Shown here one piece after another: positions 54,057 to 64,000 of a DNA stretch of 64,000 nt (positions are counted from its first letter, which is position 1; each line of letters opens with the position of its first letter). The position numbers and the translations under genes are program-made. The stretch is from Paracoccus lutimaris (lineage in GTDB: Bacteria > Pseudomonadota > Alphaproteobacteria > Rhodobacterales > Rhodobacteraceae). The notes beneath the pieces are model-generated. The model did no database searches and was not told the DNA's origin. It was given only the letters and a program-made list of their open reading frames with translations. The stretch is from assembly GCF_003337565.1 (NCBI RefSeq), contig NZ_QPJL01000008.1, positions 62,001 through 126,000 on the forward strand. Reading direction: 5' to 3'.

Positions 54057-55028
54057 TCACCAGCGCAGGACGACCGCCCCCCAGGCGAGGCCACCGCCGA
54101 TGGCCTCGGCCACCAGAACCTGACCCGGCTTGATGCGGCCTTGCGCATTGGCCACCGACAAGGCCAGCGGAATCGAGGCGGCCGAGGTATTGCCGTGATC
54201 GGCGACGGTCAGCACGACCTTGTCCATCGGCAATTGCATGCGCTTGGCGGTCGCCTCGATGATGCGCAGATTCGCCTGATGCGGAACCAGCCAGTCGACG
54301 TCCTCCGGCCCAAGCCCGCCCTTGTCCAGGGCGTGATGCGCGGTATCGGCCAGTTTCTCGACCGCGTGGCGGAAGACCAGATTGCCCTGCATGCGCAGAT
54401 GGCCCGCCGTCCCGGTCGAGGCGACGCCGCCATCGACATAAAGCAGATCGCGATATTGGCCGTCGCTGTTCAGATCCGTGGCCAGGATGCCGCGATCCGA
54501 GGACGCGCCTTCGGCCTCGGCGGCCTCCAGCACCACGGCGCCTGCGCCGTCGCCGAACAGCACGCAGGTGCCGCGATCGGTCCAGTCCATGATCCGGCTG
54601 AAGGTCTCGGCGCCGATGACCAGCACACGCTCGGCAAGGCCGGCGCGAATCATCGCATCGGCATTGGCCAGCGCATAGACAAAGCCCGCGCAGACCGCCT
54701 GGATGTCATAGGCAAAGCCCCGGCGCATCCCAAGGCCGGCCTGCACCATGGTCGCGACCGAAGGAAAGGTCAGATCCGGGGTCGAGGTGGCGACGATCAC
54801 GGCGTCAAGCTGGTCGGCACTCAGCCCGGCATTCTCCAGTGCAGCGCGGCCGGCCAGAATGCCCAGATCGCTGGTGCGCTGTTCCTCGGCGGCGAAATGG
54901 CGCCGCTCGATGCCGGTGCGGGCACGGATCCATTCGTCACTGGTGTCCAGCTTGTCCTCGAACCAGCTGTTTTCCACTACCCGCTCGGGCAGGTAATGGC
55001 CGGTCCCCCGGACGATCGCACGCCGCAT
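54057..55028 (-). CDS. fabH: 3-oxoacyl-ACP synthase III
   Basis: A protein of 323 residues that starts fatty-acid synthesis by condensing acetyl-CoA with malonyl-ACP. The catalytic Cys is in YDIQAVCAGFVYAL, the His in WLVPHQANLRI and the Asn in VADHGNTSAASIPLAL. The C-terminal GGGLAWGAVVLRW is typical. Its start overlaps the plsX stop by one base (TGATG). Confidence 0.96.
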   Translation of the reverse strand: MRRAIVRGTGHYLPERVVENSWFEDKLDTSDEWIRARTGIERRHFAAEEQRTSDLGILAGRAALENAGLSADQLDAVIVATSTPDLTFPSVATMVQAGLGMRRGFAYDIQAVCAGFVYALANADAMIRAGLAERVLVIGAETFSRIMDWTDRGTCVLFGDGAGAVVLEAAEAEGASSDRGILATDLNSDGQYRDLLYVDGGVASTGTAGHLRMQGNLVFRHAVEKLADTAHHALDKGGLGPEDVDWLVPHQANLRIIEATAKRMQLPMDKVVLTVADHGNTSAASIPLALSVANAQGRIKPGQVLVAEAIGGGLAWGAVVLRW

Positions 55029-56146
55029 CAGGCCGCCCCCTCACTGTCACTCTTTTTATCGTTAACCGCGGCTCCCAGCGCGATGGACTGAGCCACGCGC
55101 GCCGCAAGCCGATCCTGAAACCCGGATTTGCCCAGCTCATAGGCCAGCTTGATCGCCGCCGCGTTGCCGGTCGCATCGGCCGAGCCATGCGATTTCACCA
55201 CGGTGCCGTTCAGGCCCAGAAAGATGCCGCCATTCACCCGGCGGGGGTCCATGCGTTTTTGCAGCCGCTTGAGCGAGGTCATCGCCAGAAGCGCCGCGAA
55301 TTTCGACAGGATGGAATTGGCGAAGGCTTCGCGCATGAACTCGCCGACCAGCTTGGCGGTGCCTTCGCCGGTCTTCAGCGCCACATTGCCGGTAAAGCCG
55401 TCAGTCACGATCACATCGACGCGCGAGCTGGGCAGATCGCCCCCCTCGACAAAGCCGACATAGTCGAAATTGGCGGTCTCGGCGATGGCGGGCAGCATTT
55501 CATGCGCCTGCTTCATCTCGGGCCGGCCCTTGTGGTCCTCGGTCCCGACATTGAGAAGGCCCACGCGCGGCCGGGCAAGGCCCAGACCGTTGCGGGCATA
55601 GGACATGCCCATCAGCGCATAGGTGATCAGGTCCTGCGCGTCGGCGCGGATATCGGCGCCGCAATCGAGCATGACATTGAAGCCCTGCGGATTGCGCGAG
55701 GGCCAGAGGCAGGCGATGGCCGGCCGGTTCACGCCTGGCAGCTTGCGCAGGCGCAGCATCGACAACGCCATCAGCGCGCCGGTATTGCCGCAGGAGACCG
55801 CCGCGACCGCCTCGCCCGAGCGCACGGATTCGAGCGCCGACCACATCGAGGTGCCTTCGCCCTTGCGCAGCACCTGGCTGGGCTTGTCATCCATGGTCAC
55901 GACGCCGGCCGCATCGCGAATGTCGCAACGCTCGGCCAGCCCACTGCGGCGCGAGATCAGCGCCTCGAGCTCGGCCCGGGGGCCATGCACGATGAAGCGG
56001 ATATCCGGGTTCTTCTCGGCGCTTTCGGCCATCCCGGCCACGACCGCGGCCGGGCCGCGATCACCGCCCATCGCGTCAACGGAAATTGCCAGTATGGGAC
56101 CGCTCTTGGAGGGTCCCAGGGCAGAGGACGTGACGGAAGATGCCAT
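55028..56146 (-). CDS. plsX: Phosphate acyltransferase
   Basis: A protein of 372 residues that converts acyl-ACP to acyl-phosphate for phosphatidic acid synthesis. Motifs: ILAISVDAMGGDRGPAAVVAGM, VAAVSCGNTGALMALSMLRL, GLLNVGTEDHKG and DVIVTDGFTGNVALKTGEGTAKL. It is between rpmF and fabH, the classical order. It starts 23 bp after the rpmF stop and is coupled to fabH. Confidence 0.96.
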   Translation of the reverse strand: MASSVTSSALGPSKSGPILAISVDAMGGDRGPAAVVAGMAESAEKNPDIRFIVHGPRAELEALISRRSGLAERCDIRDAAGVVTMDDKPSQVLRKGEGTSMWSALESVRSGEAVAAVSCGNTGALMALSMLRLRKLPGVNRPAIACLWPSRNPQGFNVMLDCGADIRADAQDLITYALMGMSYARNGLGLARPRVGLLNVGTEDHKGRPEMKQAHEMLPAIAETANFDYVGFVEGGDLPSSRVDVIVTDGFTGNVALKTGEGTAKLVGEFMREAFANSILSKFAALLAMTSLKRLQKRMDPRRVNGGIFLGLNGTVVKSHGSADATGNAAAIKLAYELGKSGFQDRLAARVAQSIALGAAVNDKKSDSEGAA

Positions 56147-56169
56147 ATTCGCAGAGAGGCGCTGGCGGC

Positions 56170-56376
56170 TTACGCCGCGTCGTCGTCCAGATCGACCTCA
56201 TTGCCACGGGCCATGACCTCACGGTCGGCATAGTGGCCGCAGGACGGGCAGACGTGATGCGGGCGCTTCAGCTCGCCGCAATTGGTGCATTCATTCGGGT
56301 TACCGGCAACCAGGGCATCATGCGAACGACGCATGTTGCGGCGGGACCGGGTAACTCGGTTCTGAGGGACGGCCAT
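56170..56376 (-). CDS. rpmF: 50S ribosomal protein L32
   Basis: A protein of 68 residues: [19 protein letters not shown], then [25 protein letters not shown]. The Cys-x2-Cys ... Cys-x2-Cys set would bind zinc, so this is the zinc-containing form of L32. It heads the rpmF-plsX-fabH operon. Confidence 0.97.
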   Translation of the reverse strand: MAVPQNRVTRSRRNMRRSHDALVAGNPNECTNCGELKRPHHVCPSCGHYADREVMARGNEVDLDDDAA

Positions 56377-56600
56377 GTCTCAACCTCAAGTGGTTCGGGG
56401 GGCAAGCCATGGGGCGGCCCCGGATTTGGTGTTTCGTATCTGCGGCGGGCATAGGCCACTGGAGCGTTGGCCGCAAGTCGCGAATGACATCGCTGAGCGG
56501 GGGCCGCGGTCCGGGATTCCCCCCACCGGTCAATTGAACGCGCGAAAATAGCCGGAAATTGCCTTTTTGCAAGGGGAAAGTTCGGGGGCGGGGAAACCTC

Positions 56601-56653
56601 GCGGCGCCGGCGGCGCCGCGGCCTCCGGCGGGGATATTTGAACATGAAAGAAG
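56601..56653. repeat. Hairpin followed by GGATATTT-CATGAAAGAAG motif copy
   Basis: GCGGCGCC and GGCGCCGC (56601-56619) form an 8-bp hairpin, and the dispersed motif follows at 56632-56653. It lies just beyond the 3' end of the sulfotransferase gene and upstream of rpmF. The rest of the 56377-56689 spacer shows no gene. Confidence 0.6.
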
Positions 56654-56689
56654 CCCGGGGGCCGGGCCGTTTCCGAAGCCTCGGGCGGG

Positions 56690-57508
56690 CTAGCGGCCGA
56701 GCTTGGCGTGGACCTCGTCCAGATCGACCTCGCCTTTCGGGAGCTTGTTGTCGGGATTGTCGAAATCGTACCTGAAGAGCTGGAAGTCCTTTTTGTAGAT
56801 TTCCCAGATCAGGTGGCGCGACAGGTCATCGAAATAGGCGCTGACGGGATGGGCGCGCTTGGGGCCGTGGCCTTCGGATTCGTTGAAGCGGGGCGCCTCA
56901 TTCACGTCGAGCTTGACCGGGGTTGGCGCGGCATCCAGCACCTTCTGCATGCCTTCGTTGAATTTCTCGGTGAAGAAGATCTGGTCATAGCGCCCGCCAT
57001 TCACGATGAAGGTGGCGATATGGCCCGACATGGCCGACCAATGGATGTCCGGCTCCATCGGGCGGCGCCAGCGGATGGTGTCGCGCGCGAACAGCAGGAA
57101 GCGGCGGAAGCTGGCGATCTGGTCGAATTCGAAGCCGTTTTCCGGGCCGCCCACATCGACGCCGTAGCGCTGCAGCAGTTGCGGCACCAGATTGCCGCGA
57201 TAGCGGTTGCCGTTGCGCTGGATGCCGGCGATCTTGTCGAAGAACGAGGACAGGATGCGCGCATAGGGATTGCGCACGCAGGTGAATGTCAGCGTCTGGT
57301 GGGCCTTGACGCTGGCCTCGATCAGCGGCTGGCTTTCGGGCTGGTTCCACTTGTGCAGGCCGGTGGTCGAATCGTGGATGTCGCCGTCGAAATACTGGCC
57401 ATGGTCGGAATGGAACATGATCTGACCGATCGACGAGCAGGCGCATTTGGGCACGACGCGATAGACCATGCTTCCGCTTTCGGTCATCCATGTTCCGGGA
57501 AAGCCCAT
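56690..57508 (-). CDS. Carbohydrate sulfotransferase-family protein
   Basis: A protein of 272 residues. The PAPS-binding signatures of the family are visible: a 5'-phosphosulfate loop-like PKCACSSIGQIMF (about 20-32) and a 3'-phosphate segment FTCVRNPYARILSSFFDKI (about 75-93). No signal peptide or membrane segment is present. It would transfer sulfate from PAPS to a sugar hydroxyl, probably on a polysaccharide. It is divergent from a GT14-type glycosyltransferase gene with about 140 bp between starts, so the pair may decorate a surface glycan. Confidence 0.82.
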   Translation of the reverse strand: MGFPGTWMTESGSMVYRVVPKCACSSIGQIMFHSDHGQYFDGDIHDSTTGLHKWNQPESQPLIEASVKAHQTLTFTCVRNPYARILSSFFDKIAGIQRNGNRYRGNLVPQLLQRYGVDVGGPENGFEFDQIASFRRFLLFARDTIRWRRPMEPDIHWSAMSGHIATFIVNGGRYDQIFFTEKFNEGMQKVLDAAPTPVKLDVNEAPRFNESEGHGPKRAHPVSAYFDDLSRHLIWEIYKKDFQLFRYDFDNPDNKLPKGEVDLDEVHAKLGR

Positions 57509-57647
57509 TTGCGGTAATCCTCTTCACCGGCGCGACGGGCGACTTGCCCGGCCTGTCAAAATCGTTAAGGACAGAAAGCAAATCACCGGCAGATATTCAA
57601 CCTGCCGCAGCAGGTTTCCGGCCCCGGTCGGGCAGGAAAACAGTCAG

Positions 57648-59225
57648 ATGGCCCGTATTGCCTTTATTCTCTTGTGTCACAAGGATCCCAGCGGGGTCAT
57701 CGCACAGGCGCAGCGGCTGACCGCGGCCGGCGATTATGTTGCGATCCATTTCGACGCCCGCGCCAAGACCCGTGATTTCGACGAGATCCGTCAGGCGCTG
57801 GCCGAAAATCCCTCGGTGGTCTTTGCCGGGCGGCGGCTGAAATGCGGCTGGGGCGAATGGTCGCTGGTCGCGGCGACGCTTGAGGCCGTGCGCGCGGCCA
57901 TCACGGCCTTTCCGCAGGCGACGCATTTCTACATGCTCTCGGGCGATTGCATGCCGATCAAGTCGGCCGAATATGCCCATGCCTTTCTGGATGCGCAGGA
58001 TTGCGACTATATCGAGAATGTCGATTTCTTCACCTCGGACTGGATCAAGACCGGCTTCAAGGAAGAACGGCTGATCTATCGCCACTGGTTCAACGAGCGC
58101 GCACGGAAATGGCTGTTCTATGCCAGCTATGACCTGCAGAAGCGATTGGGCCTGACCCGCCAGCCGCCGGCGGATATCCAGGTGCGGATCGGGTCGCAAT
58201 GGTGGTGCCTGCGCCGCCACACCATCGAACAGGTGCTGCGCTTTTGCGACGAGCGCGGCGACGTGCTGCGGTTCTTTGCCACCACCTGGATCCCGGACGA
58301 GACCTTCTTTCAGACGATCGTGCCGCATGTCGTGCCCCGCAAGGAGATTCGCAACCGCACCCTGACCTATCTGGTCTTCACCGATTACGGCATGCCGGCG
58401 GCGTTCTATAACGACCATTACGACCTCTTGCTGGGGCAGGATCATCTGTTCGCCCGCAAGATCAGCCCCGAGGCGCTGCGCCTGCGCGAGCGGCTGGGCG
58501 CGCTCTGGGCGACGACGGGGGTGCATTTCCCGATATCGAACGAGGCCACGGGGCTGTTTCGCTTTCTGACCGGGCGCGGCCGGATCGGCCGCCGCTTCGT
58601 GCAGCGCTTCTGGGAAACCGAGGGCAGCCTGGGGCGCGACAACACGCTTTTGCTGGTCGTGGCCAAGAAATGGCATGTCGCCAAGCGGCTGACGGCGGCG
58701 ATTCGCAGCCAGACCTCGATTCCGGCGGTGGACTATCTGTTCAACGAGATCGAGGCGCATCTGCCCGATCTGGGCGGGGTCGAGACCACGCTGGAAAAGC
58801 GTCATCGCCATCGCCGCGCCCTGCTGCGGGTGCTGTTCGAGCAGTTCGAGACCGACCGGCTGGTCATCTGTCTGGATCCGGCAGCGATGCATCTGATCGA
58901 GGATCTGATGTCCGACAAGGCCGAGACCCGGCTTTTGCTGATCGATTCCGAGCTGGACGACGCCTATGTCCGCGGCCATATCGGGCGCGTCGGGCTGGCC
59001 GGGGCACAGGCTTCGCAGGAGGTGGTGGACCGGCTGGTGCAGACCGTCCGCGCCGATCTTGAGCATGAAAGCGAGCGGCTGCGCGACATGGGCTTCGCCG
59101 GTTTCCATGCCATTGCGCCGGCGCGGCACCCCGAGGAGAATGCCGCCGAACTGGCGCGTTTCCTTGACGTCACGCCCGAGACGGCGCTGAGTCTGGCCAA
59201 GACCGACCATCTGTTCACCGACTGA
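57648..59225 (+). CDS. Core-2/I-branching-type beta-1,6-N-acetylglucosaminyltransferase (GT14)
   Basis: A protein of 525 residues from MARIAFILLCHKDPSGVIAQAQRL, with GGCAGGAAA upstream. The GT14 domain (about 1-300) shows IHFDARAK, RRLKCGWGEWSLVAATLEAVRAA, THFYMLSGDCMPIKSAEYAHAFLD, the GSQWWCLRRHTIEQVLRF segment and TTWIPDETFFQTIVPHV. The C-terminal ~220 residues (from about 320) are an additional domain with LLLVVAKKWHVAKRL, RLVICLDPAAMHLIEDLMSDK and a helical end, found fused to GT14 in Rhodobacteraceae; its role is unknown. It is divergent from the sulfotransferase and 9 bp before the HIT gene. Confidence 0.87.
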   Translation: MARIAFILLCHKDPSGVIAQAQRLTAAGDYVAIHFDARAKTRDFDEIRQALAENPSVVFAGRRLKCGWGEWSLVAATLEAVRAAITAFPQATHFYMLSGDCMPIKSAEYAHAFLDAQDCDYIENVDFFTSDWIKTGFKEERLIYRHWFNERARKWLFYASYDLQKRLGLTRQPPADIQVRIGSQWWCLRRHTIEQVLRFCDERGDVLRFFATTWIPDETFFQTIVPHVVPRKEIRNRTLTYLVFTDYGMPAAFYNDHYDLLLGQDHLFARKISPEALRLRERLGALWATTGVHFPISNEATGLFRFLTGRGRIGRRFVQRFWETEGSLGRDNTLLLVVAKKWHVAKRLTAAIRSQTSIPAVDYLFNEIEAHLPDLGGVETTLEKRHRHRRALLRVLFEQFETDRLVICLDPAAMHLIEDLMSDKAETRLLLIDSELDDAYVRGHIGRVGLAGAQASQEVVDRLVQTVRADLEHESERLRDMGFAGFHAIAPARHPEENAAELARFLDVTPETALSLAKTDHLFTD

Positions 59226-59234
59226 GGAGTTCCC

Positions 59235-59609
59235 ATGCCCGCCTATGATCCGAGCAACATCTTCGCCCGCATCCTGCGCGGCGAGATCCCCAATGACACC
59301 GTGCTGGAAACCCCGCATACGCTGGCCTTTCGCGATATCCGCCCGCAGGCGCCGGTGCATGTGCTGGTGATCCCCAAGGGCGCCTATGTCAGCTATGACG
59401 ATTTCGCGGCCAATGCCCCGGATGCCGAGATCGTCGATTTCCACCGCGCCGTGGCCCGCGTGACCCGCGATCTGGGGGTTGATCTGGATCAGGGGCAGGG
59501 CTTTCGCGCCATCACCAATGCCGGCGAGCATGGCGTGCAGGAAGTGCCGCATTTCCACCTGCATATTCTGGGTGGCCGGTCCATGGGCCGGATGGTGCAG
59601 CCGGGCTGA
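59235..59609 (+). CDS. HIT-family nucleotide-binding protein
   Basis: A protein of 124 residues. The histidine triad is HFHLHILGG near the C-terminus, with FARILRGEIP at the start and VHVLVIPKG in the middle, typical of the HINT branch (purine nucleoside phosphoramidases). AGGAG precedes the ATG. The precise substrate is unknown. Confidence 0.94.
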   Translation: MPAYDPSNIFARILRGEIPNDTVLETPHTLAFRDIRPQAPVHVLVIPKGAYVSYDDFAANAPDAEIVDFHRAVARVTRDLGVDLDQGQGFRAITNAGEHGVQEVPHFHLHILGGRSMGRMVQPG

Positions 59610-59632
59610 GGCCGGCTTTTGCGCCTGGTCGC

Positions 59633-60844
<1,212 letters not shown>

Positions 60845-60906
60845 GCCGTCAGGCCGGCGCTGAAAGGCGGGCGTTTCGCCGGTTGAGGCGTTGCTGTGCC
60901 TCCGGC

Positions 60907-60934
60907 GGGGATATTTTTCCATGGAAGATGGAGA
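60907..60934. repeat. GGATATTT-CATGgAAGAtG motif copy
   Basis: A variant of the dispersed motif (GGATATTTTTCCATGGAAGATGG starts here, with an extra T). It follows the zinc-finger gene and precedes polA. Confidence 0.5.
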
Positions 60935-61023
60935 GGGGCACGCCAGGGGCTGGCGGGGTTGGCCCCTGGGCGCGGCTGTGGCAGAACGGGGCCTTGTGAC
61001 GCGACAGAAGCTTGGGGGCGCAT

Positions 61024-63840
61024 ATGAGTGACGGTTTCGGCAAGGGCCACCACCTGCATCTGATCGACGGATCGGCCTTTATCTTTCGGGCCTATCATGC
61101 GCTGCCGCCGTTGACGCGCCGCTCGGACGGGTTGCCGATCGGGGCGGTCGCGGGATTCTGCAACATGCTGTGGAAATACGTGCAGGAGGCAAGGGGGGCG
61201 GATGCGCCGACCCATGTCGCGGTCATCTTTGACCATTCCTCGAAGACATTCCGCAACGAGATCTATCCGCTTTACAAGGCCAACCGCCCGGAACTGCCCG
61301 AGGATCTGCGGCCGCAATTCCCGCTGACCCGAGAGGCGACGCGGGCCTTCAACATCGCCTGTATCGAGACCGAAGGCTATGAGGCCGACGACATCATCGC
61401 CACCCTGTCCTGCCGGGTGCGGGATGCGGGCGGGCGGGTGACCATCGTCAGTTCGGACAAGGATCTGATGCAGCTGGTGGGCGGCGGCGTCGGCATGATG
61501 GACCCGATCAAGGGCAAGGCCATCGGCCCCGACGAGGTGCGCGAGAAATTCGGCGTCGGGCCTGAGCGGGTCGTCGATGTGCAGGCTTTGGCCGGGGATT
61601 CGGTCGACAATGTCCCGGGCGCGCCGGGAATTGGCATCAAGACTGCCGCGCAACTAATTGAGGAATATGGAGATCTTGAAGCGCTGCTTGAGCGCGCCGA
61701 GGAGATCAAGCAGCCCAAGCGCCGCCAGACCCTGATCGAGAATGCCGAACTGATCCGCATCTCGAAGCAACTGGTGCAGCTGGATTGCGAAACCCCGCTG
61801 GAGGTCTCGGACGAGGAGCTGTCGCTGCGCGACCCCGATCCGGCGGTGCTGCTGGAATTCCTGAACCGGATGGAGTTCCGCACCCTGACCAACCGCGTGG
61901 CCGAGCGTTTCGGCGCCGAGGTGCCGCCCAGCCCCGAGGTGGTGCCGGCGGCCCCGGCCGCGCCGGGTGCGGCGCCTTTGCAGGCGGACTTGCCCGCCAT
62001 CGACCGCAGCCTTTACGTCACCATCCGCGACGAGGCGGTGCTGGCGGAATGGCTGGCCGAAATCACCGAAAAGGGTGTCGTCGCCATCGATACCGAGACC
62101 ACCGGACTGGACGAGATGCAGGCCGGTCTGGTCGGGGTCTCGCTGTCGACCGGGCCGGGGCGGGCGGCCTATCTGCCGCTTGGCCATGTCGACGGGACGG
62201 CGGATCTGTTCGGCTCGGGTGCGCTGTCGTCGGGGCAACTGCCGCTGGAACGGGCGCTGGCGATGCTCAAGCCCGTGCTTGAGGATCCGGCGGTGCTGAA
62301 GATCGGCCAGAACATCAAGTATGACTGGAAGATCCTGGCCCGGCATGGCATTCGCATGGGGCCCATCGACGACACCATGCTGCTGTCTTACGCGCTGAAT
62401 GCGGGTGCGCATAACCATGGCATGGATGAGCTGTCCGAGCTGTATCTGGACCACAAGCCGGTGCCGATCAAGGAGCTGATCGGCTCGGGCAAGGCGCAGA
62501 TCGGCTTTGCCCAGGTGCCCATCGACAAGGCCGCCGAATATGCCGCCGAGGATGCCGAGGTGACCTGGCGGCTCTGGCATCATTTCCGGCCGAAACTGGC
62601 GCCGAACCGCGTCACCACCGCCTATGAGCGGCTGGAACGGCCGATGGTGCCGGTGCTGGCCGGGATGGAGATGTCGGGCATCCGCATCGATTCCGAGCAT
62701 CTCAAGCGCATGTCGAATGCCTTTGCCCAGCAGATGGCCGGGCTTGAGGATGAGATCCATAGGCTGGCGGGCGGGCCCTTCAATGTGGGCAGCCCCAAGC
62801 AGCTGGGCGAGATCCTGTTCGAGAAGATGGGGCTCGCTGGTGGCAAGCAGGGCAAGACCGGGGCATTCTCTACCAGCGCCGAAGTGCTGGAGGATCTGGC
62901 CGCCGAAGGCCATGACCTGCCCGCCCGCGTGCTGGACTGGCGCCAGCTTTCCAAGCTGAAATCGACCTATACCGACGCGCTGCCGACCTTTGTGAACCCG
63001 GAAACCGGGCGCGTTCATACCAGCTATTCGATTGCCGGGGCGCAGACCGGGCGGCTGGCCTCGACCGATCCGAACTTGCAGAACATCCCGGTCAGGACCG
63101 AGGAGGGGCGGCGCATCCGCGAGGCTTTCGTGGCCACGCCGGGGCACCGGCTGGTCAGTCTGGATTACAGCCAGATCGAGCTGCGGATCCTGGCCCATGT
63201 GGCGCAGATCCCGGCGCTGAAGCAGGCGTTTCGCGAGGGTGTCGACATTCACGCCATGACCGCAAGCCAGATGTTCGGCGTCCCGGTCGAGGGGATGGAC
63301 CCGATGATCCGCCGCCGCGCCAAGGCGATCAATTTCGGCGTGATCTACGGGATTTCTGGTTTCGGGCTGGCCCGCAACCTGCGCATTCCGCGCGCCGAGG
63401 CGCAGGCCTTTATCGACACCTATTTCGAGCGTTTCCCCGAGATCCGCGCCTATATGGACCGCACCGTTGCCGATGCCAAGGAAAACGGCTTTGTGCGCAC
63501 GCTGTTCGGGCGGCGGATCATGACGCCGGGCATCAACCAATCCGGCCCTGCTGCGGGCGGTGCGAAGCGCGCGGCAATCAACGCGCCGATCCAGGGTGCT
63601 GCGGCCGATATCATCCGCCGCGCCATGATCCGCATGCCGGAGGCGATCCGGGATCTGCCTGCCCGGATGCTGCTGCAGGTTCATGACGAACTGGTCTTTG
63701 AGGTCGAGGAGGGCGCGGTTTCCGATCTGATCGGGGTTGCGCGCGGCATCATGCAGGGCGCGGCGGAGCCTGCCGTGCATCTGGATGTGCCGCTGATCGT
63801 CGATGCCGGGCAGGGCGCGAACTGGGCCGAAGCGCATTGA
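61024..63840 (+). CDS. polA: DNA polymerase I
   Basis: A protein of 938 residues with all three domains. The 5' nuclease covers about 1-300 (HLHLIDGSAFIFRAYHALPP, GYEADDIIATL, SSDKDLMQLV, GDSVDNVPGAPGIG). The 3'-5' exonuclease begins near 345, with VVAIDTETTGLDEM intact, so proofreading should be active, and continues to EYAAEDAEVTWRLW. The polymerase part shows TGRLASTDPNLQNIPVRT, VSLDYSQIELRILAH, RRRAKAINFGVIYGIS and LLQVHDELVFEV. The ATG at 61024 is chosen over a TTG at 61012. The stop is followed by a strong hairpin. Confidence 0.97.
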   Translation: MSDGFGKGHHLHLIDGSAFIFRAYHALPPLTRRSDGLPIGAVAGFCNMLWKYVQEARGADAPTHVAVIFDHSSKTFRNEIYPLYKANRPELPEDLRPQFPLTREATRAFNIACIETEGYEADDIIATLSCRVRDAGGRVTIVSSDKDLMQLVGGGVGMMDPIKGKAIGPDEVREKFGVGPERVVDVQALAGDSVDNVPGAPGIGIKTAAQLIEEYGDLEALLERAEEIKQPKRRQTLIENAELIRISKQLVQLDCETPLEVSDEELSLRDPDPAVLLEFLNRMEFRTLTNRVAERFGAEVPPSPEVVPAAPAAPGAAPLQADLPAIDRSLYVTIRDEAVLAEWLAEITEKGVVAIDTETTGLDEMQAGLVGVSLSTGPGRAAYLPLGHVDGTADLFGSGALSSGQLPLERALAMLKPVLEDPAVLKIGQNIKYDWKILARHGIRMGPIDDTMLLSYALNAGAHNHGMDELSELYLDHKPVPIKELIGSGKAQIGFAQVPIDKAAEYAAEDAEVTWRLWHHFRPKLAPNRVTTAYERLERPMVPVLAGMEMSGIRIDSEHLKRMSNAFAQQMAGLEDEIHRLAGGPFNVGSPKQLGEILFEKMGLAGGKQGKTGAFSTSAEVLEDLAAEGHDLPARVLDWRQLSKLKSTYTDALPTFVNPETGRVHTSYSIAGAQTGRLASTDPNLQNIPVRTEEGRRIREAFVATPGHRLVSLDYSQIELRILAHVAQIPALKQAFREGVDIHAMTASQMFGVPVEGMDPMIRRRAKAINFGVIYGISGFGLARNLRIPRAEAQAFIDTYFERFPEIRAYMDRTVADAKENGFVRTLFGRRIMTPGINQSGPAAGGAKRAAINAPIQGAAADIIRRAMIRMPEAIRDLPARMLLQVHDELVFEVEEGAVSDLIGVARGIMQGAAEPAVHLDVPLIVDAGQGANWAEAH

Positions 63841-63856
63841 ATGGCGCATTAAATTC

Positions 63857-63885
63857 TGCGGCCGCGCCTTTTGGGCGCGGCCGCA
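63857..63885. terminator. Hairpin terminator after polA
   Basis: A perfect 12-bp stem, TGCGGCCGCGCC with its complement, closes a TTTTG loop. It begins 17 bases after the polA stop and is followed by one copy of the dispersed GGATATTT motif. Confidence 0.75.
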
Positions 63886-63886
63886 T

Positions 63887-63910
63887 GGATATTTGAGTGA
63901 AGAAGAAACA
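63887..63910. repeat. GGATATTT-motif copy after polA
   Basis: GGATATTTGAGTGAAGAAGAAAC matches the conserved left and right halves of the dispersed motif. It lies between polA and a convergent gene. Confidence 0.5.
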
Positions 63911-63922
63911 GCCTGCCGGGGG

Positions 63923-64000
63923 CTAGATCGCCGAGCTGTGGCTGGACGGCGCCATGTCATAGGCGTCGAACATCTGCGCGATCATCCGCGTCAGAGAGCG
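63923..64000 (-). CDS. C-terminal end of a gene entering from the right edge
   Basis: The minus-strand frame RSLTRMIAQMFDAYDMAPSS ends in HSSAI and TAG at 63923. It is open to the window edge, and it converges on polA. Only 25 residues are visible, so the product cannot be named. Confidence 0.5.
   Translation of the reverse strand, partial: RSLTRMIAQMFDAYDMAPSSHSSAI

Noticed and set aside
57597..59564. Minus-strand open frame of 655 codons opposite the GT14 gene
   Set aside because: The plus-strand gene has clear GT14 motifs; the antisense frame has none.
61654..63960. Long minus-strand open frame antisense to polA
   Set aside because: It mirrors polA codon structure and has composition typical of high-GC antisense frames.

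Overview
The window is high-GC chromosomal DNA from an alphaproteobacterium of the Rhodobacteraceae, most likely Paracoccus or a close relative. Support comes from a metK gene preceded by a SAM/SAH-type riboswitch (known from this family), a long-form dCTP deaminase, the gene orders recJ-glpX, argS-SPOR-nagZ-scpA-scpB and rpmF-plsX-fabH-ihfA-merR, and several intergenic copies of a short GGATATTT...CATGAAAGAAG motif.

Left part (1-21 kb) is accessory. An operon read leftwards (5.6 kb to the window edge) encodes an unrecognised protein, two glycine-repeat proteins, a class-3-lipase-like protein whose nucleophile serine is replaced by glycine (GHGLGG), and a large unrecognised protein running off the edge. 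Next is a cluster of sensor kinases (6.3-16.1 kb): a receiver-kinase, a two-component propeller hybrid kinase broken by one in-frame TAA, and, divergently, a solute-binding protein coupled to a PAS hybrid kinase. None has a recognisable DNA-binding output domain. An RTX repeat protein, a frameshifted XRE-type regulator, 1.4 kb of apparently non-coding DNA, a MarR regulator and a stand-alone receiver follow.

The centre (21.56-34.48 kb) is a 12.9-kb integrative element in the 3' end of tRNA-Glu(TTC). It has a 16-bp direct repeat at its ends, subterminal TGTCCCACC-type and CCTAGCAGT repeats at both ends, a tyrosine integrase with an AlpA-like partner beside the tRNA, a primase-helicase with a 9-bp inverted-repeat array behind it, and a serine recombinase. 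Its cargo is a complete EcoRII-type restriction-modification-repair set (C5-methyltransferase, Vsr, EcoRII-like nuclease) facing a two-gene unit: a protein with an N-terminal Hsp90/MutL-type ATPase fused to a histidine-kinase-like core, and a partner with a receiver-like N-terminus. That pair is the best candidate for an undescribed, probably defensive, signalling system. Just outside the left end lies the catalytic half of a second integrase, cut by an IS5-family remnant, which points to an older element at the same tRNA.

The right part (34.5-64 kb) is core genome: recJ, glpX, bolA, a J-domain protein, metK, lnt, a DEAD-box helicase, a Na+/H+ antiporter, argS, a SPOR protein, nagZ, scpAB, dcd, tRNA-Pro(GGG), a MerR regulator, ihfA, a DksA-like zinc protein, fabH, plsX, rpmF, a divergent sulfotransferase/GT14 pair, a HIT protein, an ABC ATPase, a zinc-finger protein and polA.
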